DNA from: Thereva unica
Lineage: Eukaryota > Arthropoda > Insecta > Diptera > Therevidae
Assembly: GCA_949987705.1 (NCBI GenBank)
Contig: OX465281.1
Coordinates: 193,551,112 to 193,615,111 of the forward strand
DNA length: 64,000 nucleotides
Reading direction: 5' to 3'
Numbering within the stretch: the stretch's first letter is position 1; each line of letters begins with the position of its first letter. Below are positions 1 through 12,144 of this stretch, piece after piece. The notes under the pieces were generated by a model that saw only the letters and a list, made by a program, of their open reading frames with translations, ran no database searches and had not been told where the DNA came from. Position numbers and translations under genes: made by a program.

Positions 1-450
1 ACGTTCTCAAAGGCTTTCTACATAAAAGTAGACTGATTTTAACGGTGCGATGAAAAACGGCACTTAGCCATTATTCTTAACGTGACGTGTTTGTGTCTGT
101 AGGTGAAGTTCGAAAAGGAGTTTTCAAATCCTCCCCCGGCGAGCTGCCCAGTCCGTTGGTTTCGAAAGGGTAAATCAGCTGAATAGGTCGGTGTAAGGAC
201 GTTTTTTGCAAGTCTAAGCTCGCAAGAGCGTATTTTTAATATTCTAGATTCCAAAAAAGTCTTTGAGTCTTTGGTCGTCTACTATAACAATATCACCTAC
301 TTTAATACTGTTTCCGGCAATGGTAGATGTATGAATGTGTGAATGATCGTCGTTCTGCGGCCCAGGAAGAAAATAATTGAGCGTTAGTTGCGTTGCATAT
401 CCCGCAGGTCATCAGTGATTTAAGTTAGTGGACGTGAGTTGGTCACCCCT
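1..450. other. No recognised gene; possible edge of LTR element
   Basis: Short open frames exist here but none matches a family I can name. It may be the downstream part of the BEL-like fragment that follows on the minus strand, because that fragment reads toward this edge, but I see no integrase motif that would confirm it. Confidence 0.3.
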
Positions 451-669
451 TCAATCTCCACTAGCAGGGCGTGAATCTGGTCTTAGCTCAGTGGTGATCG
501 CCGTCACTGTTGATCGTCCTAGTTCTATAGCTGAAATACCTCGTGTCAAGAGGTCGGTTGGATTATCCTGGCTTCGGCAGTGATTCCAGTATTCGTGAGA
601 TCTCCCCCCCCCGATGCACAACGTAAGGTTTCCATTTCTCCTTGGTACCTTGGATATATACACCATCAA
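451..669 (-). pseudogene. BEL/Pao-type retrotransposon pol fragment
   Basis: A 72-codon open frame contains the segment WNHCRSQDNPTDLLTRGIS. It resembles the stretch after RNase H in BEL/Pao polyproteins, where a W-H-V then DNPAD-x2-x-RG pattern is conserved. In the intact family this joins RNase H to the integrase of a reverse-transcribing LTR element. Only this short piece is readable; no reverse transcriptase, protease, integrase core or LTR pair is visible nearby, so it is a relic. The assignment rests on one motif and could be wrong. Confidence 0.4.
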
Positions 670-937
670 ACTCCATTGAAAGCATTCTAGTTAGGTATGT
701 AGATAGCCGAGCTGCTATTAGAGCTTTTTTTTTTTATGTGGCAGTGCTAAGCTCAGGAGTCACCCTTTGTACTACCAGTCCGTCATCTCATTTAGTCATG
801 TCATGGTGCAATGTCTAGCAGTAAGCTTAGTACGGGAGGGAGGGTGGGGAATAGGTTAAGGATTATAAAGGTACGGGGGGGTATTGAAGAAGGTGGTGAT
901 GAACCCTGCGTTTGAACTCTTGGATGTTGGAATATCT

Positions 938-1313
938 GACCACAGATTCGTAATCTGCCGCCAAAAAAACCCTTTATACAAGTTTTGGTGAAAATTGATG
1001 ACGTTTCAACTATATCCAGGGCAAAAAATTCAATAAATATCGTAAAAAATTAAACATTATAAACAAATACTCATAACTTTCGAAATCCTTAAGAGCCCAT
1101 CGAGATTTTTGATGGAGGTGTTAGAGTGACTTCTCCCGAACATTTTGACACCAAAAACGTCCATTTTCGAGATGGTGTATTTGAGAAATTGAGTTTAAAA
1201 GTTTTTTACTATTTTTTGACCTTTAAATAGTTGCCCAAAGTCCCTGTGAAATTTCAGCCAAAACGAAGGGGGGTCGAAAAATTTTGTCCGATTTGACGAG
1301 GAATGTCCCATAT
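938..1313 (-). repeat. Dispersed repeat, copy A (inverted relative to copy B at 37,548-38,160)
   Basis: This 376-bp stretch matches 37,548-38,160 in reverse complement. Shared landmarks are GACCRCAGATTCGTAATC at one end and a segment reading GTCAAATCGGACAAAATTTT near the other. Copy B holds about 220 bp more in the middle, so copy A looks internally deleted. I see no coding capacity and no terminal inverted repeats. It is probably part of an unrecognised transposable element. Confidence 0.75.
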
Positions 1314-1711
1314 GCATCTACGTATTGACTCTTCCAAGCGTGGAATTTCCTTCATATATTAATTCCAGTAACACGTTTTCATCCGCAATGAGTTCATCCC
1401 AGTCGGGATTCAGCCTCCGTTTTGCTTCTCCTCTTCGAAGCACCCGGCCGGCACGGTACACTATCGGTCATGCAGAATGAAATGCCTAAGCCAGTAATAC
1501 CATAGCAAGGTCATGTTTAAGCGCTCCGTGTAATTCAGTTACCTCCCCGTGGGTTTTCTTCATCACCCAGACAGGAAGAAAAGACTACATTTTCGCGAAG
1601 GACTATAGACCAATTAGAGTACATCCTTTGTGCTCAAGACTATAAAGGAGATCCGCAGAGCTAGATAAAGCTGCGGGGAAGTTAACCCAAGCGCCCGACT
1701 CAAGGCAGTTA

Positions 1712-1957
1712 ATGGCGGTGATATACCATCACGTTCTAGGGCCAGTGGCACCATCGGAGCCTGAGGAAATCCTCACTTTGCTGAAAGCCTTCAACCTTCA
1801 CATCAACACCGATAACTGGAGGATAATCAAAACGGAGCAGACTAACAGGGGTATAATGCTAGTTATTTTGCTCCTAAATGAAGAATACTTAAACCAGTTC
1901 GCAAAGGAAAAATACGCCGTATACTACGGTTTCCAAAAGATCGACCTCTGGCCATGA
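1712..1957 (+). pseudogene. DUF4780-like (ORF1/gag-like) fragment of a non-LTR element
   Basis: An 81-codon frame reads EPEEILTLLKAFN, then NWRII, then LNEEYLNQFA, then YYGF near its end. That spacing resembles DUF4780, a domain seen in the first ORF of insect non-LTR retrotransposons, where an EIL-x-LL, W-x(2), I-D-E-E, and (Y/F)-G-F progression recurs. It lies about 180 bp upstream of RT-thumb and RNase H remnants on the same strand, which fits a collapsed element with most of the second ORF deleted. The start codon is simply the first ATG and may not be real. The family call is tentative. Confidence 0.4.
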
Positions 1958-2139
1958 ATCACAAAACATGAAAACCGATGGCAAAAGCGCAACTCAGAGC
2001 GAAGTTGACGCATCGAAAGACTTCGAGCTGGCCAGAACCGTCGGTAACCTGTACCCGGAGCGCTAACTCCTCAGCTCACTCGACAAAGTTTTAACTGCAA
2101 GATTCTAGCCCAACTACCCCTTGTAAAATAAAGGAAGGA

Positions 2140-2885
2140 AGGACAAAGCTCCTAGGGGTAGTAACTATGAACCTGCACGTCCTGGGAGCATTCCTGGACA
2201 AGAAACTTTTCTGGAATGAAAATACATAAACGCGCATTAAGAAAGCGAGCATAGCACTTTTCGCTAGAGACTAGACGACACAGTTTTCGGGGTGTCATAA
2301 GCTTCTATGCTGATGGCTCTAAGCTCGACACGGTCGGGTGGATTAGTCTTTTCCTCAGAGCTTGGGACTGAAGTATTCTTCCGACTACCCGATCACTGTA
2401 GTGTATACCAAGCGGAGGTTCCAGCCATACAAGCAGCTGATCTACTAATCAACCAGCGAGGCGATAGGAATCGGACTGTCTACAGTCTCTCAGACAGTCA
2501 GGCGGCCCTGAAAGCCCTGCGCTCTTGCGCAAACAGCTCTAGAACTATGTACCTCTTAACGAGATCAACAGTTCAGGAACCTCCTCGTATGAGTACCCGG
2601 TCACAAAATATAGAGGGAAATTGTAAGGCCTCATAGCTATAGTGCAGTTGCTGACCGGACACAGTTTGATAAAAAGGATGCATGCGACAAGCCTAGGTCT
2701 TGATACCTATGATTTTTGCAGAAACTGTAAGAATTCGGACGAGGAAGAAAGGGTACTACATCTTCTCTGTCACTGACCTGCCCTAAGCGGAAGGAGACTA
2801 ACAACTTTTGGTGAACCCTTTCTAAGCACGCTTGAAATCTCAAAGATTGGAAAAATTCATTAATTCCTCGGTATGGTTTAGCGAA
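2140..2885 (+). pseudogene. R1/LOA-like non-LTR retrotransposon: RT thumb, RNase H and C-terminal zinc motif
   Basis: Read across frames, the segment gives an RT-thumb piece (FLDKKLFWNEN, about 2,190-2,225). Next come an RNase H domain with YADGSKL (about 2,308), the ELGTEVFFRLPDHCSVYQAE core, and SDSQAALKAL (about 2,490-2,520). A C-terminal zinc-like block (TYDFCRNC...LHLLCHC, about 2,700-2,775) follows. The RNase H Asp residues of ADGS and SDSQA are preserved. At least three frameshifts and a stop separate the blocks. The order thumb, RNase H, Cys/His tail is that of R1/LOA/I-type elements. The 3' end appears to continue at 3,505-3,590 beyond a MITE. The copy is dead. Confidence 0.65.
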
Positions 2886-2905
2886 GAAACGACACTTTGA
2901 CATCA

Positions 2906-3504
2906 GGGGCCAGTTCACGCAATTCGACGTCGACTGAAAACGACGCGTTAAATGTCGTTTTGGGTTCACGCAAGTCGACGTTTTCTGTTTGTCGTTTTCA
3001 AAGTGTCGTTAATCTTCTCGACGCCAGATTTGGCGTCGAATTCATTTATTGTTGTATCAAAAACGAGTTGTGGTGCCAATTAGAGCAGAGCAGAAATAAT
3101 TTTACACAAAACTTTTTACATTTCTGAACGAGCAAAATGCAATAGAAAAAGAAAAACTATTAGTTGAAAAATAACACTTATAACTACTCCAAGAAGAGTT
3201 AGATGTACAAAAATAAATTCAGAGTTGAGATTTTCCAATATTATTATGAATTTGTTTAATTAATTAATTTAATTACTCACATTATTGAAGTTTTAGTATT
3301 ATTTGCAACTTGTCCCCCTTGTGGATAATGTGAAAAGTGCAGCGGTTTCATTGGATTTTGCATACCTTTAGGAGAAATTATTTTGGGAAAACGACATTCG
3401 ACACGTCGACTTACATGAACCCAAATTCAACGTCGTAGAAATTAATGTCGTTTTCATAAAGCGTCGATGTCGACGTCGAGTGTCGAATTGTGTGAACTGG
3501 CCCC
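2906..3504. mobile_element. MITE with GGGGCCAGTTCAC terminal inverted repeats
   Basis: The left end GGGGCCAGTTCACGCAATT is mirrored at 3,486-3,504 with one mismatch. Similarity between the arms, including a repeated AACGACAT/ATGTCGTT theme, extends about 75-95 bp inward. Length is 599 bp. No transposase frame is present, so it is non-autonomous. It interrupts the 3' part of the R1-like element. I cannot see a convincing target duplication, so the superfamily is unassigned; the GGG start would be compatible with PIF/Harbinger. Confidence 0.75.
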
Positions 3505-3589
3505 AGGTTTAAAGTGGGATCACTATGGCATCGCAATAGGCCTATCCTTTTGACCTAAGTGTATGAGCTTAAACCAGCAGCTGACAGCT

Positions 3590-3731
3590 AACCTGGCAGG
3601 CTACTCGAGTTATGATGGTTCAAAGCTCACGAAAATCAATTTTAGTGCATTTTGTAAAACTAAAGTATGAATAATTCTGAAAAATTGATTTTCGTGAGCC
3701 TCCACAACTCAAGTAGCCGGTCAGCTGGCTT
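3590..3731. repeat. Short hairpin (foldback) repeat
   Basis: Two arms of roughly 50 bp face each other across about 37 bp. Left arm landmarks are GGCTACTCGAG and CTCACGAAAATCAATTTT (ending at 3,643). The right arm begins AAAATTGATTTTCGTGAG (3,681) and ends with the inverse of GGCTAC. It could fold into a hairpin RNA or be a miniature TIR element at the 3' border of the R1-like relic. Confidence 0.6.
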
Positions 3732-6700
3732 TATGGACTTTTGGGATTTTATTTGTGAGCCCAAAATAAAGAGAATCCCGCTGATAAATCTCCAGTTGCA
3801 TTTTTTCAGTGGTTTGGCCCTTTTTTTGTATAAAGTGACTGGGCAATGAGATACGAAAAGGTATTTAATATTTGAAATTTTCTAGTTACACAATGTAAAA
3901 TGCACGAAAACGCAAATCTGTCTTCTCGCTCATATCAAGATGTCCTTGTCTTTTCATTAATGAAAAATAAGACGCTGAAAAAAGTAAATGTCGTAACAGC
4001 ATTAAGGCAACCTATCATCTATGGGGTCGTCCAGGGGGGAGAGGGGGTCGAGTCGAATCTCACCCAATCTCACCTGGGGCAGAGAGGGAGTCTTGCCAAA
4101 AATCACGTAATTTTCTTCCTCAAAACAGTGTTTTGGTAGAAAACTGGGTGAAATTAAGTAACACATGCTTTTCCACTAAAGACCTCCACTTACTCACAGG
4201 CCGCCGGCAGGTCACGTTGGCAGGCAAGGCCCGCTGAAGGCCACGCAATACTCAGTCTGACTGAGGGATGTGGACTTCAGGTATTCGCCTGGCAGGGCGT
4301 GGCATGCAGGTGACATAATTTCCTATAGACACACTAGCGAAGACAACAGTTCAGCAGAGCAAGCTGTTAATTCAAGTGCAAAAATGCTCATGGCCTCAAC
4401 GAAAACTAAACGCACAAACATATTCGTGACTGAAAAAACCTTTAAAATACATGGAGCACCATATTTGCAGGCGCAGGCGGCGCGGAGAAATTAAATGTAT
4501 GGGAAATGCCGTTTCCGGTTTCGTGCCAATAGGTTTGTGCTTTAAGGCTGCTCCAGATTCACGCCGTGAACACCCGCGAATGCTTCGTTCAAGCCGTAAA
4601 TTCACAGCTTGAGACTGAATAGAAGTTCAGATCTTCAGGCACAAACTGACGATAAATAGCCACACACATATAAAGATTGTCAGTTTTCTTGGACTGCAGA
4701 TGACATCCAGTTGGAGGCCGAGGACGTGGGTAGCGATACTTGCCTTCAAGGCGAGAACTTACAGGCCAAGGGCTGCCGTCGACCTGCGTGTGAAAGAAGG
4801 CCTAAAGATAAGACTAAATTGTACACAAAAAATTTTATGGGGACGCCAGAAGGTATCATAGTAGTCCCTCGATTGTTTAGCGCGACTCGACGAATGCTGT
4901 GCGTACGAGCCAAGTAAAACTGACCCGCGTGAAGGCCATTAGAATATAAACTGCAGGGCCCTCGCCGAATTTTAGCGTAATAAAATTCTTGTTGAGTCTG
5001 AATGCTCATGTTTTGGTAGTTGTGTGTACACTACAAGCGGGGTAAGTAGGAGTTCGAATTATCAGTTATCTTTAATTAAATCTTGTGTTTACGCCCATGA
5101 ATACGTGTTGTTATAAATCTAGAGATTTTTTTAAATCTGAAAAATCTCACGTGAGGTTATGGGGGAGGGGGAGACTAGACTATCACATAAAAAAGACTAG
5201 TGGTCAGAGCACCAATAAGCTTTCTAAACCCCACAGGATGGCCTGAGGCATCCTTTACAGTCGGGTAAACAATCTTAGACTTAAGAGTTTGTGCAATTAA
5301 AATGTCCTTCCAAAGGAAAGGCACGCTGTGACATAAGCAGAGGAATGAATTACATTTGGTTTGGACCCTTCCCCACCTTCGCAAAATGAAAGCTTACCCG
5401 GTGATCTTTGGCGGCTTTAAACATAACACTAACCATTACGTAAATGTTTCGTAATTAGCAAAATTTTCGGATTGCTCGACTCTGCCATAAACAATAAAAT
5501 AAATTAATGAGATTAAATTCAAAATGATTTTAGTCAATTTATGCCGGCATCCTACCGGGGATTCTTAAGAATTTAGAGTCGAATCCTTCTGCGCCAGAAA
5601 AAGAGAAACACGCTTCACCCGAAGGAACGTAAATTTTATATCTGTCATCAAATAATTCCCAAGGTGTCACAAATTGGTGTCCCTTGGGAAAATAAATTCC
5701 GTTAACTCTTTGGGTTTTTTAGCTGTCTCCTTTCGGCGAATCTTTTTTTTCCCAGCATTTCGTGTCTCTTTATTTACTAAAGGAACCTTCTTCTCCTGGA
5801 GTTATTGAAGCGTTAATGTGTTTTGCTTTACCCAGCTAACAGCATCTGTAAACATCTGAGAATGAGTTTCCGATTGCGAATCTCCTGAAGTCCTGATGAA
5901 TTGAATCGCGATCAAGTGGAACCAAAAGTCTCAGAAAAAAATCAAACAAGAAAAATCCTGTTGTTTTTTTTTTATCTGATTAAATTTCTAGTGGGATAGG
6001 GAAAAAAGGGTTCAAAATCAAACTAAAAGCAGAGAGTATAGAAGGAAGACGGAATTCTTGAAGAAATTATACACAGACGTGGCGCTAAAATGATAAAATC
6101 CTTAAAAAGATGATGATGGTATCAAAAGAAACCCAGCCGAATGATCAAAGGAGATTCTCTCCTGAGGACGACAGTTTGTTAAGGCAGTTCATTTGGCTTC
6201 CCCTTTTATATAAATTTTTTCGCCCCTTGTACCCTTGTCGTGATTTCTATTTGCTCTATTACTTGCATTTTGTCCTGGGGCCATTCTCAGTAATTACTGG
6301 GAATTGTGTTGGCAATTTAAAAGGACAAAGTGAGGGAAAAATCCTTTTGCTTTTAATTTACATCACTTTTATAATTCCATCGTCATGCTCTCGGGTATTA
6401 TGGATCCTTTAATGAAAATTAGTTTTGTAATAGATGCGACTATAAGACAAACTTTAAATTTCTTTGTTTACCTGATTTTTCATCAGGATTCACCTTTAGC
6501 AGGGATTAGGTAAAATGGCGCCATATTGCAGTTTCTCTACGAGTGTATCAAGAAATAGTATAACTTATCGGAAATAAGTGTAAAAGTCATATCTTAATCT
6601 TATATTGATGGCCGCTGAAAATGCCGCAAGAACCTATTTAAAGAGGAAGGACTCTCGGAGTCTCAATTCATTTATCAATTGCCATAACCGATTTCATCAA

Positions 6701-6849
6701 TTTCTTTTACTGTGTATCGTGAATATCTTAGCACTATGAGTGATAAAGTGTTTACTGAACCTAGAAACTTCTTCTAATTTGTCAACTAAGAAAAAAGTTG
6801 ATAACTACCCTAATACTATGCAGAACACCAACTGGTCTAGCTGTGAGTC
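3732..6849. other. Unannotated 3.1 kb
   Basis: I see only short open frames with no recognisable motif, AT-rich stretches and a G-rich patch near 5,160. Nothing here supports a gene, RNA or classified repeat. Confidence 0.5.
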
Positions 6850-8063
6850 GCCTGCTATTTGCAACATGTTTGCGTCATTCTTTCATCAATCTTTCCTACC
6901 TTTTAGACTGTCAGCCTAATGACAATAATAATTTTCGACACATAATTCCTAACCGAGAGGCCCATATTTTACCTATCTCAATTATCAGTGCTGATATCTC
7001 GAAACATATTGACGAACTCCCATTCGACTTCACCTTTGGCCCGACGGCATTCTTCCTGCTGTCCTTAAGTCCAGTGTGGAGGTTGTTTAGTCTCCACAGA
7101 AAATCATTTTTCAAAAATCCCTGGAAAAAGGGTATTTCCCTTTTCTTTGCAAGAATTCGTTCATAATTCTTATTCACAAAAGTGGTAGCAAGAACAAAAT
7201 ATCGAATTACAGACCAGTTGCTAAGTTATCAGTTATACCGAAACTTTTCGAGTCAATTATCTATTCTACACTCGTTCCTATCTGCTATCTCGAAGAATTG
7301 ACATGGTTTTCTTGCATGTCGTTCCACTACCAATCTTCTTGAGTTCACTTCCCATGCTCTTGAGGGTTTCGTTTCTGGTTGCCAAACTGATTTTAGTAAG
7401 GCATTTGACAAGCTCTCCCATTCCATTATAATTCTCAAATTAAGAATGTTAGGCTTTCCACAAACCTTTCCAATATGGTTCCAGTCTCACTTAATTGACA
7501 GGACCTACCAAGTTCTTTTTCGTGGATCCAAATCAGTAGCCACTGAAGCGTCATCCGGTGATTTACGCTGATGAGATCAAATTGTACCGTCACATAAAGA
7601 GTATTGTGGATTGCAAACTTTTGCAAATTAACCTTGACACCTTTTACTCTTGGTATGCCAACAAAAATCTGGTTCTTATACTAGTAAATGTGTAATCATA
7701 ACTTTTAGTATGAGATGTGGTCCTATAATTTTTAACTACTCCTTTTCTGATGAAGGTATCCCTTGTGTTAATTTTTTTAAAGATCTCGGGATTAGATTTG
7801 TTAGTAAGCTGGAATTTTCCCCTCACATCAATTATACTTCTTCAAAAGGTTGTTTAGCCCTGGGTTTTATAAAAAGGTGTTCCAAAGAATTTAACAACCC
7901 TTTGATCACTAATCACCTTTACATTTCTCTTGTCAGACCATTATTCGAATATACATCCTGGGTTGGGTTTCCTCACTACAATTCGCATGTTAGAGCTATT
8001 GAATCGCTTCAACGAAGGTTCGTTCGATTCATACTGAATCATCAATTACTCATCTATATTTAG
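6850..8063 (+). pseudogene. Jockey/CR1-type non-LTR reverse transcriptase relic
   Basis: Across several frames the segment gives consecutive RT blocks. These are DISKHIDELPFDFTFGP-DG (about 6,990-7,045), NYRPVAKLSVIPKLFES (about 7,207-7,257) and DFSKAFDKLSHSII (about 7,390-7,435). A degenerate catalytic box follows, YADE in place of (F/Y)ADD (about 7,567-7,580). A thumb frame at 7,650-8,063 includes FKDLGI and SLVRPLFEY. Order and spacing fit jockey/CR1 elements, which copy RNA into DNA at a nicked target. Blocks between the fourth domain and the catalytic box are deleted, and frameshifts occur near 7,045. The copy cannot encode an active enzyme. No endonuclease domain is visible upstream. 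Confidence 0.7.
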
Positions 8064-9120
8064 AAAGAACGACCAAAATGGTAAATTTTTCACAAAATGG
8101 CCAATAACTTACGTAGCGGTGGTCGCTAGAGGTAGAAAATATCCATTTCGTATGTAACTAACATATACTCAAAAAAATTTTTTTGAGACTGGAAAAAATT
8201 CCTTATGTTTTGCTTATCTGACTCCACTATATAGGTAGGGATGCGGAATCGGTGGAGAGTAGTCAATCAAATACTCATGAGTAGAATCGAAAGAAAATTA
8301 CTTTTTACTCATACAAAAGTACACGATCCTTTGAGAATCGATGAGCACTTTTTTGACATCTCTGCCAGCTAGCGATGAGCAAAAATGATCTTGCTCTTGC
8401 AGTCTTGTCTTGTTCTGGCACATTTAGCAAGAACAAGAACAAGACTTAGTTATGCTTGCAAGAACAAGAACAAGACAGACAGAGACAGACAGACAAGAAC
8501 AAGACTCAGACGCACAGGAAAATTAAAAAATGTGCCCCTCAGAGGTATGCACGCTTCTGCTACAGATATGAAGGTATTCGCAATCGTCCATTCCAGGCGG
8601 GAGGGCCATTTTACCAAGTGGTCCGACAACTAAGTACTAACCACGTTCAGTGATGCTTGACCTGCTGAATCGAACGAAATCCGGTCTGCTGAGTAAATCC
8701 GTTTTTGTCGCCCTATGCCATTTTTAAAGTGCCAATTTTGCTCCCTTTAGTCTAAAATGGGTGGGGGTACCGTGCTTCGTTTGGACTATTCCTTTGGTGC
8801 TTGTATCAGGCTGCATTTGGAGAATGTTTACTCAGTCCTACTGTGCCTATTTCGGGTGCCATGCAGCCGTTTTGACGCTGTTTCAGGCTAAGAACGGACG
8901 AGTCTCATTTTTACCCGGGAAGTGTTATAAATTCAAACCCATAACCGCCCGCTTACATCCCAAAACGTAAATTGCATCTCTTTTATCGCACCAAATTGTA
9001 TGTACATCTCTTTGTCTGGAATGCACGTTCGTGTAACAGAGAGGTTGATAAAGAAACTATTTGCAGCTGAGATAAACTTGTAGTTAGCTTTAATTTAGCC
9101 TTGAATACAAATTGTACTCA
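8064..9120. other. Mostly unclassified spacer with a simple repeat
   Basis: Apart from the AAGAAC-rich tract noted separately, I see no gene. A motif reading ATGAGTAGAATCGAAAG near 8,277 recurs near 15,110, so at least part of this is dispersed repeat. Confidence 0.4.
8386..8512. repeat. AAGAACAAGAC simple repeat with inverted start
   Basis: Imperfect AAGAAC/AAGAC units run from about 8,425. The reverse complement (CTTGTCTTGTTCT) stands just before at 8,401-8,416, so the tract can form a hairpin. A GACA run lies in the middle. Confidence 0.7.
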
Positions 9121-9182
9121 GTACTCGACCCCCCCCCCCCCCCTTTTTTTTATTTTTCCACCCGGAGGGTGAAATCATCGTT

Positions 9183-11160
9183 GTGGGTGATTTCAACGTT
9201 CACAATGTACATTGTCTAAGTTACTCAAATTTCACCAGTGTTCATGGCAAAGACGCCGAGCTCTTTGCGAGCCTTAAAAACTTACACAAAATTGTTAAAT
9301 TTCCTACGAGAGCCCATCTCCTTGATATTTTTCTCACTTCTCATCCGACGCAGACCTTCGTCAAGGTTAGTTCACCCCTTGGCAACTCGGACCACAAACT
9401 AACTGGCGCATATTTCCCATATCCATCCTCGACCACAACTACTACAGCTCCTACTCCTAAAGGAACTGTGTGGCAGTATTGGAAAGCCAACTGGTTGGGC
9501 CTTATTTGCTTCTTCCAAACCATTGACTGGGATTTGTGTTTCCGTAATGCCAATGCGAACTATGCCTACATCTGCGTCACCAAAATTATACGAGCGGGTA
9601 TGCCCTTGTTCATCCCTCACTCTATCAAATCTGTGAAGTCTACGTCAAACAGATGGATCAATGGGGAATGTAGGGGCACACTCAAAGCTAAAGAAGCCGC
9701 CTATAGACCATACAGACGTTCGCCTAACGAGCCACTTCGTCATGAGTACATCAAATTAATAAACTCCTGTATTTCCATCATCAGGAAAATCAAATCATCA
9801 TTTGATGATAGATTGAGAAGTAAGATTCTTAACTTCACTACAAGCAGTAAAAACTTTTGGTCCTTGGTAACAGCCATCAAGAAGAGTTTTACTTCCTCCT
9901 CAACACCTTCTTTTATTCACAACAAGAAAGTGATAACAGAAAGCAAACGCAAGGCCGACTTATTAGCTTCTCTGTTCGCCGCTCTGTTCGCTTCTTCTTT
10001 ACCCGATGATGAATGTCACCCTCCTCTCTCGAGAATACCACCCACTCAATGGTCAGGGTTCACCTCAGGACTCGCGAGGTATTCGATGTCAACAAATTCA
10101 CTGGCACCGACAAAATCCCCCCTTAAATAATGTGCCACACCTTTGGCTAAACCCCTGCGCAAAACTTTTCGTCCTGTCTTACTTCTCCGGAGTGTATCCC
10201 GACACTTGGAAACTAGCTCATGTAGAGCCAATCCCAAAAAAGGTGAAACTAGCGACTCCTTAAACTGCCGCCCAATAGCAATTACTTCTGTTCTCTTCAA
10301 AATTATGGAGACAATAATTAGTAAAAAGCTGATGAAATATCTAAAATACAACCAAATTAGACGCGACAGGCAATTCGTCTTTAGACCAAAACTGTCTACT
10401 GGCGATCTGCTTGTGTGTTTAACCGAGCGTATCAACCAAAGCATTCACAGCTTTGGTGAGTCTGGTCTGGTTGCTATAGATATCTCAAATGCTTTTTACA
10501 GAGTACGGCACCCTGCTCTGTTGACTAAACTCCATGCTATTGGTATAAAATTAGTTCTAAGGAACGAAGTACTGTCTGATCTCCAACAAACCTTGTACCG
10601 GACTCCTATCTCAGTGGATAAAGAAAATCTAACGACTAACTCAACTCTCAACATCCTAGAGATAACTTTAACGGAGGTTCTGCGAAGGAATGATCACATA
10701 TTCCAAATCGCCAAAGAAGCCGCCCAATGCCTTAGATTTCTCTAAAGATGCAAGCTCCTGTTCCAACCAGCCGTCTTGGCTACAATCTACAAATCCTACA
10801 ATCAGCCCCGCCTTGAATACAAATCGAATATCTGGGCAGGCGCCCCAAAAACCACCTTGGCTTGCTACAACAAGGTGCAAAATTGTGCCCTCAAACTGGC
10901 CCCTTTCGCACTTCCATAGACATCTTAAGCCACCGTAGGAATGTAGAAGTCCTCTCTATACTTTCTCGCTAATACCACAGCGACTGTTGCACTGAAATTC
11001 AGGATCTTCAGGACAGTATCTCCGAACTCGTACAACACCTTAGGGTTCAAACGTGAGGCTCATCGTCATTTTCTTCTACACCCTTCAGACTCCCTCTTAC
11101 CTTTCCTGTTCTCTATTCTTTAAACCAAGCTTACAAGTAGACATTGCACCATGACCTGAA
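9183..11160 (+). pseudogene. L2/CR1-like non-LTR retrotransposon: partial endonuclease plus RT
   Basis: The frame at 9,183-10,130 starts inside an APE-type endonuclease: VGDFNVHN carries the catalytic Asp/Asn and GNSDHKL the His. A linker follows (RWINGECR, KSSFDDRLR, NFWSLVTAIK). The next frame (10,143-10,745) carries RT blocks VEPIPKKGE, NCRPIAITSVLFKIME, QFVFRPKLST and LVAIDISNAFYRV. Beyond it, other frames give KEAAQCLRFLKRC and SYNQPRLEYKSNIWAG, the usual C-terminal region. The catalytic ADD box is missing through an internal deletion near 10,590-10,620. The 5' end is cut inside the endonuclease, next to a C-then-T homopolymer run (9,128-9,155). Overlap of the two frames near 10,130 is a frameshift, not a programmed site as far as I can tell. 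Confidence 0.72.
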
Positions 11161-12144
11161 CCCTGAACGACATGACGGATTGGTAGTATAAAGAGTAACT
11201 CCTAAGCTTGGTTTTTTCATATAAAAAAAGTAATGCTATTGTACCGGCACAATGGCGGTATGCTGTAATAGCATTTGTGGCCGCCACTATGCTTGGTTCT
11301 GCTCCATGAATCAGAAGCCCTGAAGAAGCTGACCATGGAAGCAGTCCCCGACATAAAAAATTCGAAAATAACTGACCCGCCCTAATCCGCCGAAATAACT
11401 GTTATGGGGGGGGGGGTGTTATGCCGGCCACACGGTAAACGCTAGCTTGCCGGTATGGGGCGTGGGGTGTGTGGCCGGGGCCGTGCAGTGTGGTTCACCA
11501 CTTACCTAAATGTTGATCCGAGTTATTCTTCATGTCCCTATTTCAGTGTGGGCCCGCCACGCGCGCCATTTTCAATTACCTCCCAATTTCCTAGAATCTG
11601 AAAGGAAAAAAAAATAAACACCGCATAGCAGAGAGAATCCAGTAGAGGAAAATCGCCTCAACCACCCTGCAGGAATTTTATATAACCAATTAGCCTATCA
11701 TTAAAAGACTGTTAAGTTCATGTAAGATTCCAGGCTTAACAAGATTATATTTTTACGTAATTGGTTTACAGAAATTTACAAAGACTTCCCAACGGGGCAG
11801 TTAAAGTGTATGAATGTTTAATGGAGGTGTAACAATATAACAACCAGTGTACTGGGGGGGAACCACAGAACTCAAACAGGTGAGAGGTGCCGGTGCACAC
11901 ACTACAAGATGATTAAATACACGCCGGACTAGAGGACAACGACGATTTGGCCAAAGCGTAGTGTCAAACGTATCAGTGTCAGCGTAAACCTGCCGACTAT
12001 GAAAGCAAATATCATGAAAACTCCGATCAAAACTCAACACTCCTCGATGAGTACCATAACTTCCCACCAGGAACAATTAGAAAGTGTGTTTGCAACTAAA
12101 ACTGTGTACCTATTCAACCAAATGACCATATATATATACATATA
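11161..12144. other. Unannotated spacer, CpG/G-rich patch
   Basis: No gene recognised. A G-rich patch (about 11,400-11,490) includes a 12-G run and repeated GTGTGGCCGG-like words. It may be the 3' flank or tail of the preceding retrotransposon. Confidence 0.35.

Noticed and set aside
39..254. Minus-strand 71-codon frame as BEL integrase
   Set aside because: I could not find the zinc or catalytic motifs of an integrase; only proximity to the BEL-like fragment suggested it.
8385..8653. Two overlapping open frames of 65-82 codons
   Set aside because: They cover the AAGAAC simple repeat and show only low-complexity Arg/Lys/Thr sequence.
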